NCBI RefSeq assembly: GCF_000380645.1
Contig: NZ_AQXZ01000016.1
Span: 186,001 to 250,000 of the forward strand
Reading direction: 5' to 3'
Length of the DNA: 64,000 nucleotides
DNA from: Smaragdicoccus niigatensis DSM 44881 = NBRC 103563
GTDB lineage: Bacteria; Actinomycetota; Actinomycetes; Mycobacteriales; Mycobacteriaceae
Position numbers and translations under genes: made by a program. Numbering within the stretch: position 1 is the stretch's first letter; each line of letters begins with the position of its first letter. A model generated the notes under the pieces. That model saw only the letters and a list, made by a program, of their open reading frames with translations. It ran no database searches and had not been told where the DNA came from. This document shows, one piece after another, positions 54,766 to 63,465 of this stretch.

Positions 54766-55442
54766 CGTCCGCCGACTCGGTAGCCCGTGCCGTGGACGGT
54801 GCGCACGATGTCTCGGCCGAGTTTGCGGCGCAGATAGTGCACATAGGTGTCCACGGTGCCGGAAGTGTCGGCACTGTCGAACACGGTCTTGAGGAGCTGC
54901 GTTCGTGTGAACACCTGACCGGGCGACGCCGCCAGAACGCTCAGCAGTGCACACTCGCGCTCGGACAGCTCGACCTCGGCGCCACTGCCGCTGTCGTCGA
55001 CCACGGTACGAGTCCGCCGGTCCAGTCGAAGACGACCGATCTGCAATATGTCCGCGCGATCCTGATGGCGGCGTAGGAGGGATCGGAGACGCGCCAGCAG
55101 TTCGGGGATCTCGAACGGTTTGACGAGGTAGTCCTCCGCACCGGCGTCGAGGCCTTCGACGCGATCCGCCAGCGAACCACGTGCGGTCAGGATCAACGCC
55201 GGGGCGACGACACCTCGCCCGCGCAGTTTGGTCAACAGGTCGACTCCGTCCATCACCGGCAGCCCGCGGTCGAGGATCAGCACATCGTGCCGGCCGCTGA
55301 GCCCGTGATGCAGCCCGGTTTGGCCGTCGCGTGCGACGTCGACACGGTATCCCTCCTCGGTGAGCAAACCGGCCAGCATGGCGGCAAGTTGCCGATCGTC
55401 CTCGACCAGCAGCACCACCGGTTTGGGCGCGGTGTCGACCAT
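54762..55442 (-). CDS. OmpR-family response regulator
   Basis: The 226-residue regulator has a receiver domain (phospho-Asp in LILDRGLPVMDG, Lys in LVKPFE) and a winged-helix DNA-binding domain ending TVDTYVHYLRRKLG and VHGTGYRVG. It is translationally coupled to the kinase gene and diverges from the ABC transporter genes at 55583. ATG at 55442 is used although its ribosome binding site is only moderate (GGCAGG). Confidence 0.9.
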   Translation of the reverse strand: MVDTAPKPVVLLVEDDRQLAAMLAGLLTEEGYRVDVARDGQTGLHHGLSGRHDVLILDRGLPVMDGVDLLTKLRGRGVVAPALILTARGSLADRVEGLDAGAEDYLVKPFEIPELLARLRSLLRRHQDRADILQIGRLRLDRRTRTVVDDSGSGAEVELSERECALLSVLAASPGQVFTRTQLLKTVFDSADTSGTVDTYVHYLRRKLGRDIVRTVHGTGYRVGGR

Positions 55443-55513
55443 GGTTCGAGCCTGCCACAGCAGTTCCCGGTCCGGCGACCCCCGCACCCGAGGGCGTTGT
55501 GCCCGCCGGTGGA

Positions 55514-55528
55514 ACGACTTTCGGCCCT
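55514..55528 (+). promoter_or_regulatory. DosR-box-like site upstream of the ABC exporter operon
   Basis: ACGACTTTCGGCCCT agrees with the consensus except at the first two positions. It ends 54 bases before the GTG at 55583 and lies in the gap shared with the divergent response regulator gene. Confidence 0.6.
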
Positions 55529-55582
55529 CCCCCGAGATCGATCTTGACGGCGACGATGGGGCAACACTGAAAGGAGTGCACG

Positions 55583-56473
55583 GTGTCTGAACCCGTTATC
55601 GCCGTTCGTCAACTCGTGAAGAAATACGGCTCGTCTCGCGCTCTCGACGGCTTGGACCTCGTGGTCCAGCCCGGGGAGGTTCACGGATTCCTCGGTCCGA
55701 ATGGGTCTGGCAAGTCGACGACATTGCGCGCACTGTTGGGCCTCATCCGGACCGATGGCGGGATCGCTCGCGTATTCGGGCGCGATCCATGGACGGACTC
55801 GGTCGAGATTCATCGTCGCCTGGCATACGTTCCGGGAGACATCGCGCTGTGGCCGAATCTCACGGGCGGGGAGACCATCGACCTCCTCTTACGCCTGCGC
55901 GGACTGTCACCCAGCGCATCAGCGCGAGACGATCTCATCGACCGTCTCGAACTCGACCCGACGAAGAAGGGTCGCGCCTACTCCAAAGGAAACCGTCAGA
56001 AGGTCGCACTGGTCGCTGCCTTTGCTGCCCCGGTCGATCTTCTGCTGCTCGATGAACCCACCAGCGGACTCGATCCGCTCATGGAACAGGTCTTCAACAA
56101 ACTCATCGCCGAGGTCAAGGCCGCCGGCACGACCGTGCTGCTATCGAGCCACATCCTCAGCGAGGTCGAACACCTCGCCGACCACGTCACCATCATTCGT
56201 GCCGGCAAGTGCGTCGAAACCGGACAGCTGTCGGAAATGAGGCACCTGCACCGGGCCAACATCCGGGCGGAACTCGTTGCGCTCCCACCTGACCTGAGGG
56301 CGCTCCCGGGTGTCCACGACGTTCGCATCGACGGCAGCACGCTGGAGTGTTCGGTTGATGGATTCGGTCTCGACGCGGTGCTCGCGGCCCTTGCCGACAC
56401 TGGAATCCGAGCGTTGTCCTGCACCGAACCGTCCCTGGAGGAACTGTTCCTCGACGCTTATCGGAGGCAGTGA
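55583..56473 (+). CDS. ABC transporter ATP-binding protein
   Basis: The 296-residue ATPase has Walker A GPNGSGKST, a signature reading YSKGNRQKVAL in place of the usual LSGGQ, and Walker B LLLLDEPTSGLDP. The variant signature is common in ABC-2 antibiotic exporters of the DrrA type. GTG at 55583 follows AAGGAG. Its stop overlaps the ATG of the permease gene (TGATG). Confidence 0.9.
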   Translation: MSEPVIAVRQLVKKYGSSRALDGLDLVVQPGEVHGFLGPNGSGKSTTLRALLGLIRTDGGIARVFGRDPWTDSVEIHRRLAYVPGDIALWPNLTGGETIDLLLRLRGLSPSASARDDLIDRLELDPTKKGRAYSKGNRQKVALVAAFAAPVDLLLLDEPTSGLDPLMEQVFNKLIAEVKAAGTTVLLSSHILSEVEHLADHVTIIRAGKCVETGQLSEMRHLHRANIRAELVALPPDLRALPGVHDVRIDGSTLECSVDGFGLDAVLAALADTGIRALSCTEPSLEELFLDAYRRQ

Positions 56474-58032
56474 TGACGTCGGGAATCACAATTCTGACCA
56501 GACAAGCACTCCGGCGCGACCGGGTGATGGCGAGCGCTTGGACCACCATGCTCGTCCTGATGGTGTACGCGTCCGCGGCCGCAACCCCGGGACTGTATGG
56601 CACGGTTCAATCGCGTGTTCAGGCTGCTCAGGCGATCGGCTCCTCCCCCGCGACGGTCGCGTTGTACGGCCCGATCCTCGACCCCACGAGTCTGGGCGAG
56701 CTGTCGATGACGAAGATGACCGTGATGTATGCGGTGTTTGTCGCATTGCTATTCGTCACCCTCGTCCGGCGACACACTCGCCTCGACGAAGAGCACGGCT
56801 TGGCTGAACTCGTCCAAAGCGCCCCCATCAACCGAAACGCCCCCTACGCGGCCGCATTGGTGGAATCGCTCCTCCTGTCGGCTGTCCTCGGTATCGGCAC
56901 GGTTGCTGCGAACATCGTCGGCGGATTGCCGATCGGCGGCTCGGTGGTTTTCGGCTTCGCGTGGGTAGGCACCGCCCTGGTCGCGACCGGAATCGGAGCA
57001 GTTGCGGTTCAACTCTCGTCGAGCGCCCGGACGTGCGGCGCCATCGCGATCGGCACGATTGTCGTGCTCTACGTAATTCGCGCGATCGGTGACGTGAGCT
57101 GGAATTGGCTCAGCTGGCTGTCCCCCTTCGGTTGGAACACGCAGCTGCGACCGTGGTCGGAGCCGCGGTGGTGGGTACTCGGGCTCTACGTGGTGTTGGC
57201 CCTGACCCTTCTCGTCGCAGCTGGGTTGCTGCGATACCGACGGGATCTCGGCGGCGGATTCCTCGCCGATCGGCACGGCCCCGCGTCCGGCTCACCGCGT
57301 CTGTCGAGTCCCCTGGCGCTCGCCATGCGGGTCCACCGCACGTCGATTGTCATCTGGACCGTTTCGTCGGCTGTCCTCGGACTGCTGCTCGGAGCGATCG
57401 CGCCGATGGCGTCGGATCTCTTGGACAACGACGCGACTCGCGAACTGTTCAGCCGGCTCGGTGGACCCGGAGCGGTCCGGGACGCGCTCCTGGCTGCGGA
57501 GCTGAGCATCGTCGCGATCGCCATCAGCTGCTTCGGAATCGCCGTCGCGACACATGCCGGCGAGGACGAACGACTCGGCATCAGTGAAGCCGTCAGTGCG
57601 ACGAGAACGTCTCGAGCAGCGGTGTGGTTCGGGACCGCTGTGGTTGCACTGGTGGGCGGCGCCTGGCTCATGCTCGTGACCGGCATCGCGGTCGCCATCG
57701 GATCGAACGACGGCCTGCTTCGAATCACCGGAGCTGCGCTGGCGCACGTCCCGGCGGTCTGGGTTGCCACCGCAGTCGGGTTGGTGGCCTTCGGCTTCGG
57801 TGCGCGATTCGCGTCGGGCGGATGGATCGCACTGAGCGCATTCCTTGTCCTCGGGGTGGTGGGCGATCTACTCGACCTGCCGAGCTGGGTCACGGGCATT
57901 TCGCCGTTCCAGCACGTCCCCCTGCTGCCGTCGGCCGCCTTCAGCTGGGGTCCCGAAGTCGGACTGATCGGTGCCGCGGCTCTGCTGGTTGGTTTCGGAT
58001 GGCTTCGCTACCGAAGCCGCGACACGGCCTGA
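56473..58032 (+). CDS. ABC-2 type exporter permease
   Basis: The 519-residue membrane protein has about 12 segments in two similar halves, each starting with a segment like MVYASAAATPGL or AVLGLLLGAIAPM, a pattern seen in actinobacterial permeases annotated as polyketide-antibiotic exporters. The ATG at 56473 is favoured by GGAGG five bases upstream and overlaps the ATPase stop. Substrate unknown. The DosR-like box and the adjacent two-component system suggest double control. Confidence 0.87.
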   Translation: MTSGITILTRQALRRDRVMASAWTTMLVLMVYASAAATPGLYGTVQSRVQAAQAIGSSPATVALYGPILDPTSLGELSMTKMTVMYAVFVALLFVTLVRRHTRLDEEHGLAELVQSAPINRNAPYAAALVESLLLSAVLGIGTVAANIVGGLPIGGSVVFGFAWVGTALVATGIGAVAVQLSSSARTCGAIAIGTIVVLYVIRAIGDVSWNWLSWLSPFGWNTQLRPWSEPRWWVLGLYVVLALTLLVAAGLLRYRRDLGGGFLADRHGPASGSPRLSSPLALAMRVHRTSIVIWTVSSAVLGLLLGAIAPMASDLLDNDATRELFSRLGGPGAVRDALLAAELSIVAIAISCFGIAVATHAGEDERLGISEAVSATRTSRAAVWFGTAVVALVGGAWLMLVTGIAVAIGSNDGLLRITGAALAHVPAVWVATAVGLVAFGFGARFASGGWIALSAFLVLGVVGDLLDLPSWVTGISPFQHVPLLPSAAFSWGPEVGLIGAAALLVGFGWLRYRSRDTA

Positions 58033-58086
58033 TCATGGGCGACCCCGAAGGGCCGGACGAGTCGATGCCAAAGGGCACTTCGGCCT

Positions 58087-58101
58087 GTGGCTTCCGGCCC
58101 C
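58087..58101 (+). promoter_or_regulatory. DosR-box-like site upstream of nitroreductase 58167
   Basis: GTGGCTTCCGGCCCC agrees at 10 of 13 defined positions. It ends 65 bases before the ATG. A second, shorter-spaced partial site (GGCACTTCGGCC, 58074-58085) adjoins it. Confidence 0.5.
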
Positions 58102-58166
58102 TCTGGTGGTCGTTGCGGAGACCTAGCGTCAATTACATCCACAAAGCAGTTCTCTAGGAGTCGCAA

Positions 58167-59144
58167 ATGACGCTCACTCTTCCGGGCGCCGACACCATCA
58201 CCACGGCGGTCGAGCTTGCCTCTCGTGCACCCTCACTCCACAACACGCAGCCGTGGCGCTGGCACTACGACCGCGCTGGACTCAAGCTCTACGCCGACAC
58301 CCAGCGCCTGCTGCAGGACACCGACCCGTCCGGCCGGGAACTCATCCTGAGCTGCGGTGCAGCGCTCGATCACCTTCGCGTTGCGATGGCTGGCATGGGC
58401 TTCAAGTCAGTCGTGGAACGGTTCCCGAACCCGAACGATCCACAGTTTCTCGCGCTCATCGAATTCACTCGCTCGGTCTTCGTCACCGACAGCGAACGAG
58501 CGCGAGTCGACGCGATGGCACGCCGCTACAGCGACCGGTTGCCGCTCCGGGCGCCGCGTGGTTGGGCGGAGTTCGAGCAGCTTCTGCGTCCGACTCTCGG
58601 CCCGGACGTCGAGCTGACCGTGGTGCCCGACGAGCTACGCAGCTCGCTCGAACGCGCATCCACACTCGTTGAAGGGCTGCGCCGATACGACTCGCGCTAC
58701 CACTCCGAGCTCGACTGGTGGACCGGTCAGGCGTTCGGATCCGTGGGGATTCCGCGGGAGAACCTGGCATCTGCCGAGGAGAGCGAGCGGGTGGCCGTGG
58801 GTCGGCAGTTCCCGCACCAGGGCAACGTCGATCGCCGGACCGAGGTCACCGAAGACCGCTCGACCGTGGTCATTCTGTCGACGGACACCGACACGAGGCG
58901 GGACTTCCTCCGGTGCGGTGAGGCCCTTTCCACCCTGCTTCTGGAGGCCACGATGGCGGGCTTCGCGAGCTGCACCCTGACTCATCTCATCGAGTTGCCC
59001 GGCACCCGCGGCGTCGTACAACAGATGGTCCCGGCAAATCTCCACCCGCAGGTCCTCGTCCGAATCGGTGCCGCCTCCGGTACCGAAGTTCCCGCACCGA
59101 CGCCCCGACGCGATGTGCACAAAATTCTGGAGATCGGGATCTGA
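58167..59144 (+). CDS. Acg-type nitroreductase family protein
   Basis: The 325-residue protein has RAPSLHNTQPWRW and SCGAALDHLRVAM and is the closest paralogue of the protein at 35347. ATG at 58167 follows TAGGAG. A small protein gene starts two bases after its stop. It is the last gene of the dormancy region before the conserved helicase-YihY-sigB block. Confidence 0.88.
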   Translation: MTLTLPGADTITTAVELASRAPSLHNTQPWRWHYDRAGLKLYADTQRLLQDTDPSGRELILSCGAALDHLRVAMAGMGFKSVVERFPNPNDPQFLALIEFTRSVFVTDSERARVDAMARRYSDRLPLRAPRGWAEFEQLLRPTLGPDVELTVVPDELRSSLERASTLVEGLRRYDSRYHSELDWWTGQAFGSVGIPRENLASAEESERVAVGRQFPHQGNVDRRTEVTEDRSTVVILSTDTDTRRDFLRCGEALSTLLLEATMAGFASCTLTHLIELPGTRGVVQQMVPANLHPQVLVRIGAASGTEVPAPTPRRDVHKILEIGI

Positions 59145-59146
59145 CC

Positions 59147-59446
59147 ATGCACACCGAGATGATCGACGACGGCCTGCTCATGGCGTTGGGTAGCGCGTGT
59201 ATCGCGGGGAGCTTCCTGATCCTCAAGCGCGACCGCCGGTCGCATCAACGTCGGAGTCGCGCCATCGCGCGGTCGCTCCACCCCTCGGTGTGGAGCGACC
59301 CGTCGAAGACGGGTCGAGCCGATGCGCTGCTGCGGGCCGAGTCCACCCTTTCGCACCTGCGGTTCAACGAGCAGATCGACCAGGCGACCTATCAGGCGCA
59401 GATGTCGAAGTTGGCCGCGAACTCAGATGCGGCCGTGCTGCCGTAG
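59147..59446 (+). CDS. Small membrane protein with SHOCT-like tail
   Basis: The 99-residue protein has one membrane segment (about 8-26), a very basic stretch (KRDRRSHQRRSRAIAR) and a C-terminal helical hairpin LRFNEQIDQATYQAQMSKL that resembles the SHOCT oligomerisation motif. Start is two bases after the nitroreductase stop. It resembles in layout the small protein at 48418. Convergent with the helicase gene. Confidence 0.65.
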   Translation: MHTEMIDDGLLMALGSACIAGSFLILKRDRRSHQRRSRAIARSLHPSVWSDPSKTGRADALLRAESTLSHLRFNEQIDQATYQAQMSKLAANSDAAVLP

Positions 59447-59451
59447 AGCGG

Positions 59452-61173
59452 TTACCACTTCCGCAGGGTGGCGATCCGCTCTTCGAGTTGTTCGGCCGTG
59501 GCGATCGCCGTCGGCGGGCCGCCACACTGGGTGCGCAGCGCTCCGTGGATGACCCCGTGCGGCTTTCCGGTCCGCTGGTGATGCAGTGCCACGAGAGTGT
59601 TCAGCTCCTTGCGCAGGTCCGACAACTTGCCGGCCTTGGCGACGCGCTCGCTCGCGGCCAGCTCGGAATCAGCGGTGGCCACGGCGGGAGCCGCCGAACG
59701 ACGCGTCACCTGGCGTTGCTGGTGCTCCCGCAGGAGCGCACGCATCTGATCGGGGTCGAGTAGCCCCGGCAAGCCGAGGTAGTCGGCCTCCTCATCGCTG
59801 CCCGCGAAGGTCGCCGTGCCGAACGACGAACCGTCGAAGATGACCTGGTCGAGTTCAGCGTCCGCACCGAGCGAAACGAACGACTTCTCCGGCTCGTCGT
59901 TGACGTCCTTCTGCTTGTTCGCGTCCGCGAGCAGATCGTCATCGAGACCGTCGGACTCGCGATGCGGCTTCCCGAGCACGTGGTCACGCGCGGTTTCGAG
60001 CTCACTCGCCAGCCCGAGCAGAACCGGCACCGACGGCAGGAAGACGCTGGCGGTCTCGCCGGGACGGCGACTACGCACATATCGACCGATTGCCTGCGCG
60101 AAGAACAGCGGGGTCGAGGCGCTGGTCGCATACACGCCGACCGTCAGACGCGGAACGTCGACGCCTTCGGACACCATGCGGACGGCCACCATCCACGGCT
60201 GAGTGGTCTTGGAGAACTCGGCGATGCGGCTCGACGCCGTCGGGTCGTCGGAGAGAACGACGCAGGGTCGCTCGCCGGTGATCGCCTCGAGGAGGTCGGC
60301 GTAGCCACGCGCGGCAGTCTGGTCAGTGGCGATCACGAGGCCGCCCGCGTCCGGGACACCACCCGCGCGCACCTGGGTCAGCCGCAGATTCGCCGCGTGC
60401 AGAACTGCTGCCATCCAGTCACCGTGCGGGTCGAGCGCGGTACGCCAGGCCCGTGTGATCTGTTCCTGGTTCATCGGCTCGCCCAGGCGCGCCTCATGTT
60501 CTTCGCCCGCACTGTCGCGCCACCGCGCGTCGCCGCTGTAGGCGAGGAACACCACCGGCCGGACAACGCCGTCGGCGAGCGCCTCGGCGTAGCCGTACGT
60601 GTGATCGGCCTTCGACCGCTGGAAGCCCTGGCCATCGGGTTCATAGGTGACGAAGGGGATCGCCGAGTCGTCGGATCGGAAGGGCGTTCCTGTCAACGCC
60701 AGGCGGCGCGTCGCGTCGCCATAGGCCTCGACGATCGCCTCTCCCCAACTCTTCGCGTCGCCGCCGTGGTGGATCTCGTCGAGGATGACCAGCGTCCGAC
60801 GGCTCTCGGTGCGCACGCGATGTTTCGTGGGGTGCGCCGCGACCTGCGCATAAGTGACACACACGCCGTGGTAGTCACCCGACGTTTGCCCGGTCGAGTT
60901 CGAGAAGTTCGAATCCAGCGCTATTCCGTTGCGCGCGGCTGATTCCGCCCACTGGTGCTTGAGGTGTTCGGTCGGTGCGACGACGGTCACTTGATCGATG
61001 GTTCGATCGGCGAGCAACTCCGCAGCGACCCGGAGGGCGAAGGTCGTTTTACCAGCTCCAGGGGTCGCGACCGCAAGGAAGTCGCGTGGCCTGGTTGCCA
61101 GGTACCGGGTGAGAGCGCGACGCTGCCATGCCCGCAGAGAGCCTGTCGGCGCAGGTTTCGTAGTTGTCGGCAC
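59452..61173 (-). CDS. DEAD/DEAH-box helicase (SF2)
   Basis: The 573-residue protein has superfamily 2 helicase motifs: Walker A ATPGAGKTTFALR, DEIHHGGD (motif II), LTGTPFRSD (motif III), and late motifs SEGVDVPRLTVGVYAT and QAIGRYVRS. After the helicase core comes a charged region and a short C-terminal helical part. It resembles restriction-type or RadD/XPB-like helicases near sigB in related genera. Substrate unknown. It marks the return to the conserved sigB-linked block. Confidence 0.85.
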   Translation of the reverse strand: MPTTTKPAPTGSLRAWQRRALTRYLATRPRDFLAVATPGAGKTTFALRVAAELLADRTIDQVTVVAPTEHLKHQWAESAARNGIALDSNFSNSTGQTSGDYHGVCVTYAQVAAHPTKHRVRTESRRTLVILDEIHHGGDAKSWGEAIVEAYGDATRRLALTGTPFRSDDSAIPFVTYEPDGQGFQRSKADHTYGYAEALADGVVRPVVFLAYSGDARWRDSAGEEHEARLGEPMNQEQITRAWRTALDPHGDWMAAVLHAANLRLTQVRAGGVPDAGGLVIATDQTAARGYADLLEAITGERPCVVLSDDPTASSRIAEFSKTTQPWMVAVRMVSEGVDVPRLTVGVYATSASTPLFFAQAIGRYVRSRRPGETASVFLPSVPVLLGLASELETARDHVLGKPHRESDGLDDDLLADANKQKDVNDEPEKSFVSLGADAELDQVIFDGSSFGTATFAGSDEEADYLGLPGLLDPDQMRALLREHQQRQVTRRSAAPAVATADSELAASERVAKAGKLSDLRKELNTLVALHHQRTGKPHGVIHGALRTQCGGPPTAIATAEQLEERIATLRKW

Positions 61174-61498
61174 GCTCGGTGCGGCTCCTCGTGCAGGTTG
61201 AGTTAGCGGTGAAGACGCGATGAATTGTTCGGCGAGTGGCAGCTTAGCGGCGATCGCATCCCCTTCGCGAAATGCCAGACAGTGGCAGACTTCAACTTGC
61301 AGGTAGTGGCCACGACACGCGGTGGAGGAGCTACGGACTACCCCGTTACGTGAGGGATGCTTGGGACAAATGAGCGAATCGGTGTTTAGCAGTGGTGCTA
61401 AGACCGCGCCCTTCGGCGTGGTTTATGCCGGGCCGACCGATGAACTCGAAACGTGCCCGCTTCCCACCATCTCGGCGGTGCGGCGTACGGGGCACGTC

Positions 61499-62680
61499 AT
61501 GACCCGCACGATCTCCCGAGCGTGGGATCACTCGATCTTCGCCAAGTCGGCGACGGCAGCGTTCTACCAGACCCTGTCTTTGCCACCGCTGATGCTCGGA
61601 TTGCTCGGCAGCATCGGCTACGTCGCCGGGTGGTTCGGGCCGAACACCCTCGAACTGCTTCAGTCGCGAATCATCTCGTTCAGCCGAAACGTGTTCAGTA
61701 CCAACGTCGTCGACCAGCTCATCGCACCCACGGTCACCGACGTCATCCAGAACGGTCGCGCCGACATCATGTCGCTCAGCTTCCTGCTGTCGTTCTGGGC
61801 CGGCTCCTCGGCATGCTCGACATTTGTCGATGCCATCACGGCCGCACACGACCAGGCTGAGGCGCGACATCCGGTGGTGCAGCGCCTCTATGCGATCTGG
61901 CTGTACGTCCTCGGTCTCATCGTCGGCGTCTTCGTGCTGCCGATCGTCGCCGTCGGGCCGGAGGTCGTCGAGGGGTGGCTACCACCTCGATGGTTCAACG
62001 TCGGTTCCCAACTCATCCAGACGCTCTACTACCCGGTCGTCGGGTTGTTGCTGATCGTCGCGCTGACGACCCTGTACAAGCTCGCGCTGCACAAATCGTT
62101 GCCATGGCATCGCCTGCTCGGCGGCGCTCTTCTCGCCGGACTCGTCTTCCTCGTCGCGAGCAAAGTGCTGCGGGTCTATCTGTCGTGGGCACTCAAGGAA
62201 GGCAGCAGCTACGGCGCGCTCGCGACCCCGATCGCGTTCCTGTTGTTCACGTTCATGCTCGGGTTCGCCATCGTCATCGGCGCTGAGTTCAATGCCACGA
62301 TCCAGGAGTTCTGGCCGGCGAAGGAGACTCGAGTCGCCCAGTCGTTGGAAAGACTCGCGGGTCAGGTGACGTCCGGTTCGGTCGCCATCGTCGGCCTGCT
62401 CGCCCAGACAACGGTGCAGACCGTGCGCATCGCGACCGGCCCGCTGCGCGTGGCGGCAGAGAAAGCCCGGGCCGCGAACGCTGACGGCGAGATTGCCCCG
62501 GAAGACGCAGACGACTCCGGCGCCCCTGACGAAGAGGCCCCGGAGCCGGCAACGGGATCAGGCGATCAGCGGCCCGAAGGCAGCGACTCGTATATGCGCT
62601 TGCACTCCTCGCAGACGGGCGAGCCCGGCTTGGGTGCACGCGTCACGGGAAAGACTTCGCCGCACAGCGCCACGACGTAG
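61499..62680 (+). CDS. YihY/BrkB-family membrane protein (Rv2707-like)
   Basis: The protein (393 residues from this start) has the YihY signature AFYQTLSLPPLMLGLLGSIGYV and about six membrane segments, then an acidic, proline-rich tail that is poorly conserved. An in-frame ATG at 61370 would add 43 residues without recognisable similarity; neither start has a good binding site. Its last 115 bases overlap the DUF3039 gene on the other strand, so the tail may be over-long. Position matches Rv2707. Confidence 0.8.
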   Translation: MTRTISRAWDHSIFAKSATAAFYQTLSLPPLMLGLLGSIGYVAGWFGPNTLELLQSRIISFSRNVFSTNVVDQLIAPTVTDVIQNGRADIMSLSFLLSFWAGSSACSTFVDAITAAHDQAEARHPVVQRLYAIWLYVLGLIVGVFVLPIVAVGPEVVEGWLPPRWFNVGSQLIQTLYYPVVGLLLIVALTTLYKLALHKSLPWHRLLGGALLAGLVFLVASKVLRVYLSWALKEGSSYGALATPIAFLLFTFMLGFAIVIGAEFNATIQEFWPAKETRVAQSLERLAGQVTSGSVAIVGLLAQTTVQTVRIATGPLRVAAEKARAANADGEIAPEDADDSGAPDEEAPEPATGSGDQRPEGSDSYMRLHSSQTGEPGLGARVTGKTSPHSATT

Positions 62681-62802
62681 GTACCCATGACCGCGCTCTC
62701 GGCGACCTTGTCCTTCTTCACATAGTGGAAGAACTTCGGGGTGTCTTCACTGGTCTGGTCCCGCGTGGTTTCATCCGGCCGAACCTCGGTTTGCGTACTC
62801 AC
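62566..62802 (-). CDS. DUF3039 protein (Rv2708c-like)
   Basis: The 78-residue protein has the DUF3039 pattern FHYVKKDKVAESAVMGTYVVALCGEVFPV and KPGSPVCEECKRIYESL, with three Cys that may bind zinc. Function unknown. GTG at 62802 follows GAGGG. It diverges from the DUF3099 gene, as Rv2708c does from Rv2709. Confidence 0.88.
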   Translation of the reverse strand: MSTQTEVRPDETTRDQTSEDTPKFFHYVKKDKVAESAVMGTYVVALCGEVFPVTRAPKPGSPVCEECKRIYESLPSGR

Positions 62803-62915
62803 CCCTCTATCATGCCGCAGTGTTCAACGGCCGCCTCGCAGGCTCCGTGCGAAACCAACCCGCGCATTTGTCCCTCAGGGGTGCATTGCTCACAGGCAAG
62901 TGACAGAGTTGAGAT

Positions 62916-63284
62916 ATGGCGAACCACCCGGATCCGTCGTGGACGGATCTGCCAGATGACCTGGGCAGCTCCCGCCACCCGGTCCTCATCACCGCTGCCC
63001 GCAGATCATTGGCAGAGGAACAGCACGACCGCATCGTCAAATACACGTTGCTCATGGGATGCCGAATTCCCTGCCTGCTCATCGCCGGCTACACATACTC
63101 GATCTGGGAAAGCGCCTGGATCTCGTTGTCGATCATCCTGATCTCTGTTCCACTCCCCTGGATGGCCGTGCTCATTGCGAACGACCGTCCGCCGATCAAG
63201 CGACCCAAGCCCCAGCGCAAGGTCCCGCGCATGTCGAACGCCCCAGAACTCCCGCGCGGGGAGCACCACACGGTCGACGGCTGA
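62916..63284 (+). CDS. DUF3099 membrane protein (Rv2709-like)
   Basis: The 122-residue protein begins with the DUF3099 motif PVLITAARRSLAEEQHDRIVKYTLLMGCRIPCL, has two membrane segments (about 45-62 and 67-85) and a basic tail (RPPIKRPKPQRKVPR). Function unknown; its gene precedes sigB in M. tuberculosis also. Confidence 0.88.
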   Translation: MANHPDPSWTDLPDDLGSSRHPVLITAARRSLAEEQHDRIVKYTLLMGCRIPCLLIAGYTYSIWESAWISLSIILISVPLPWMAVLIANDRPPIKRPKPQRKVPRMSNAPELPRGEHHTVDG

Positions 63285-63379
63285 CCGCTCAGGTTCCCCA
63301 GCGAGCACATTCTCAGCAACTTCTCAGTCGTTCGCTGTCATCGCCCCACGTCAAGGCCTGTTTCACCGGCTTGTGAAAC

Positions 63380-63407
63380 GGGAACCTTTTAGATGGGTTT
63401 CACGTTG
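63380..63407 (+). promoter_or_regulatory. ECF-type (SigE/SigH-like) promoter of sigB
   Basis: GGGAAC (63380-63385) and CGTTG (63403-63407), 17 bases apart, match the -35/-10 pattern used by SigE and SigH, which drive sigB in M. tuberculosis. It lies 59 bases before the sigB ATG. Confidence 0.75.
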
Positions 63408-63465
63408 ATCACTATGACGCTGCCAAACGCGGCGCCGATCGCGCACCCTCACGAGGAGGCAGGTA

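Noticed and set aside
53510-55581. 690-codon frame joining the histidine kinase with upstream sequence
   Set aside because: The N-terminal part is out of frame with the response regulator gene; the real kinase starts at 54765.
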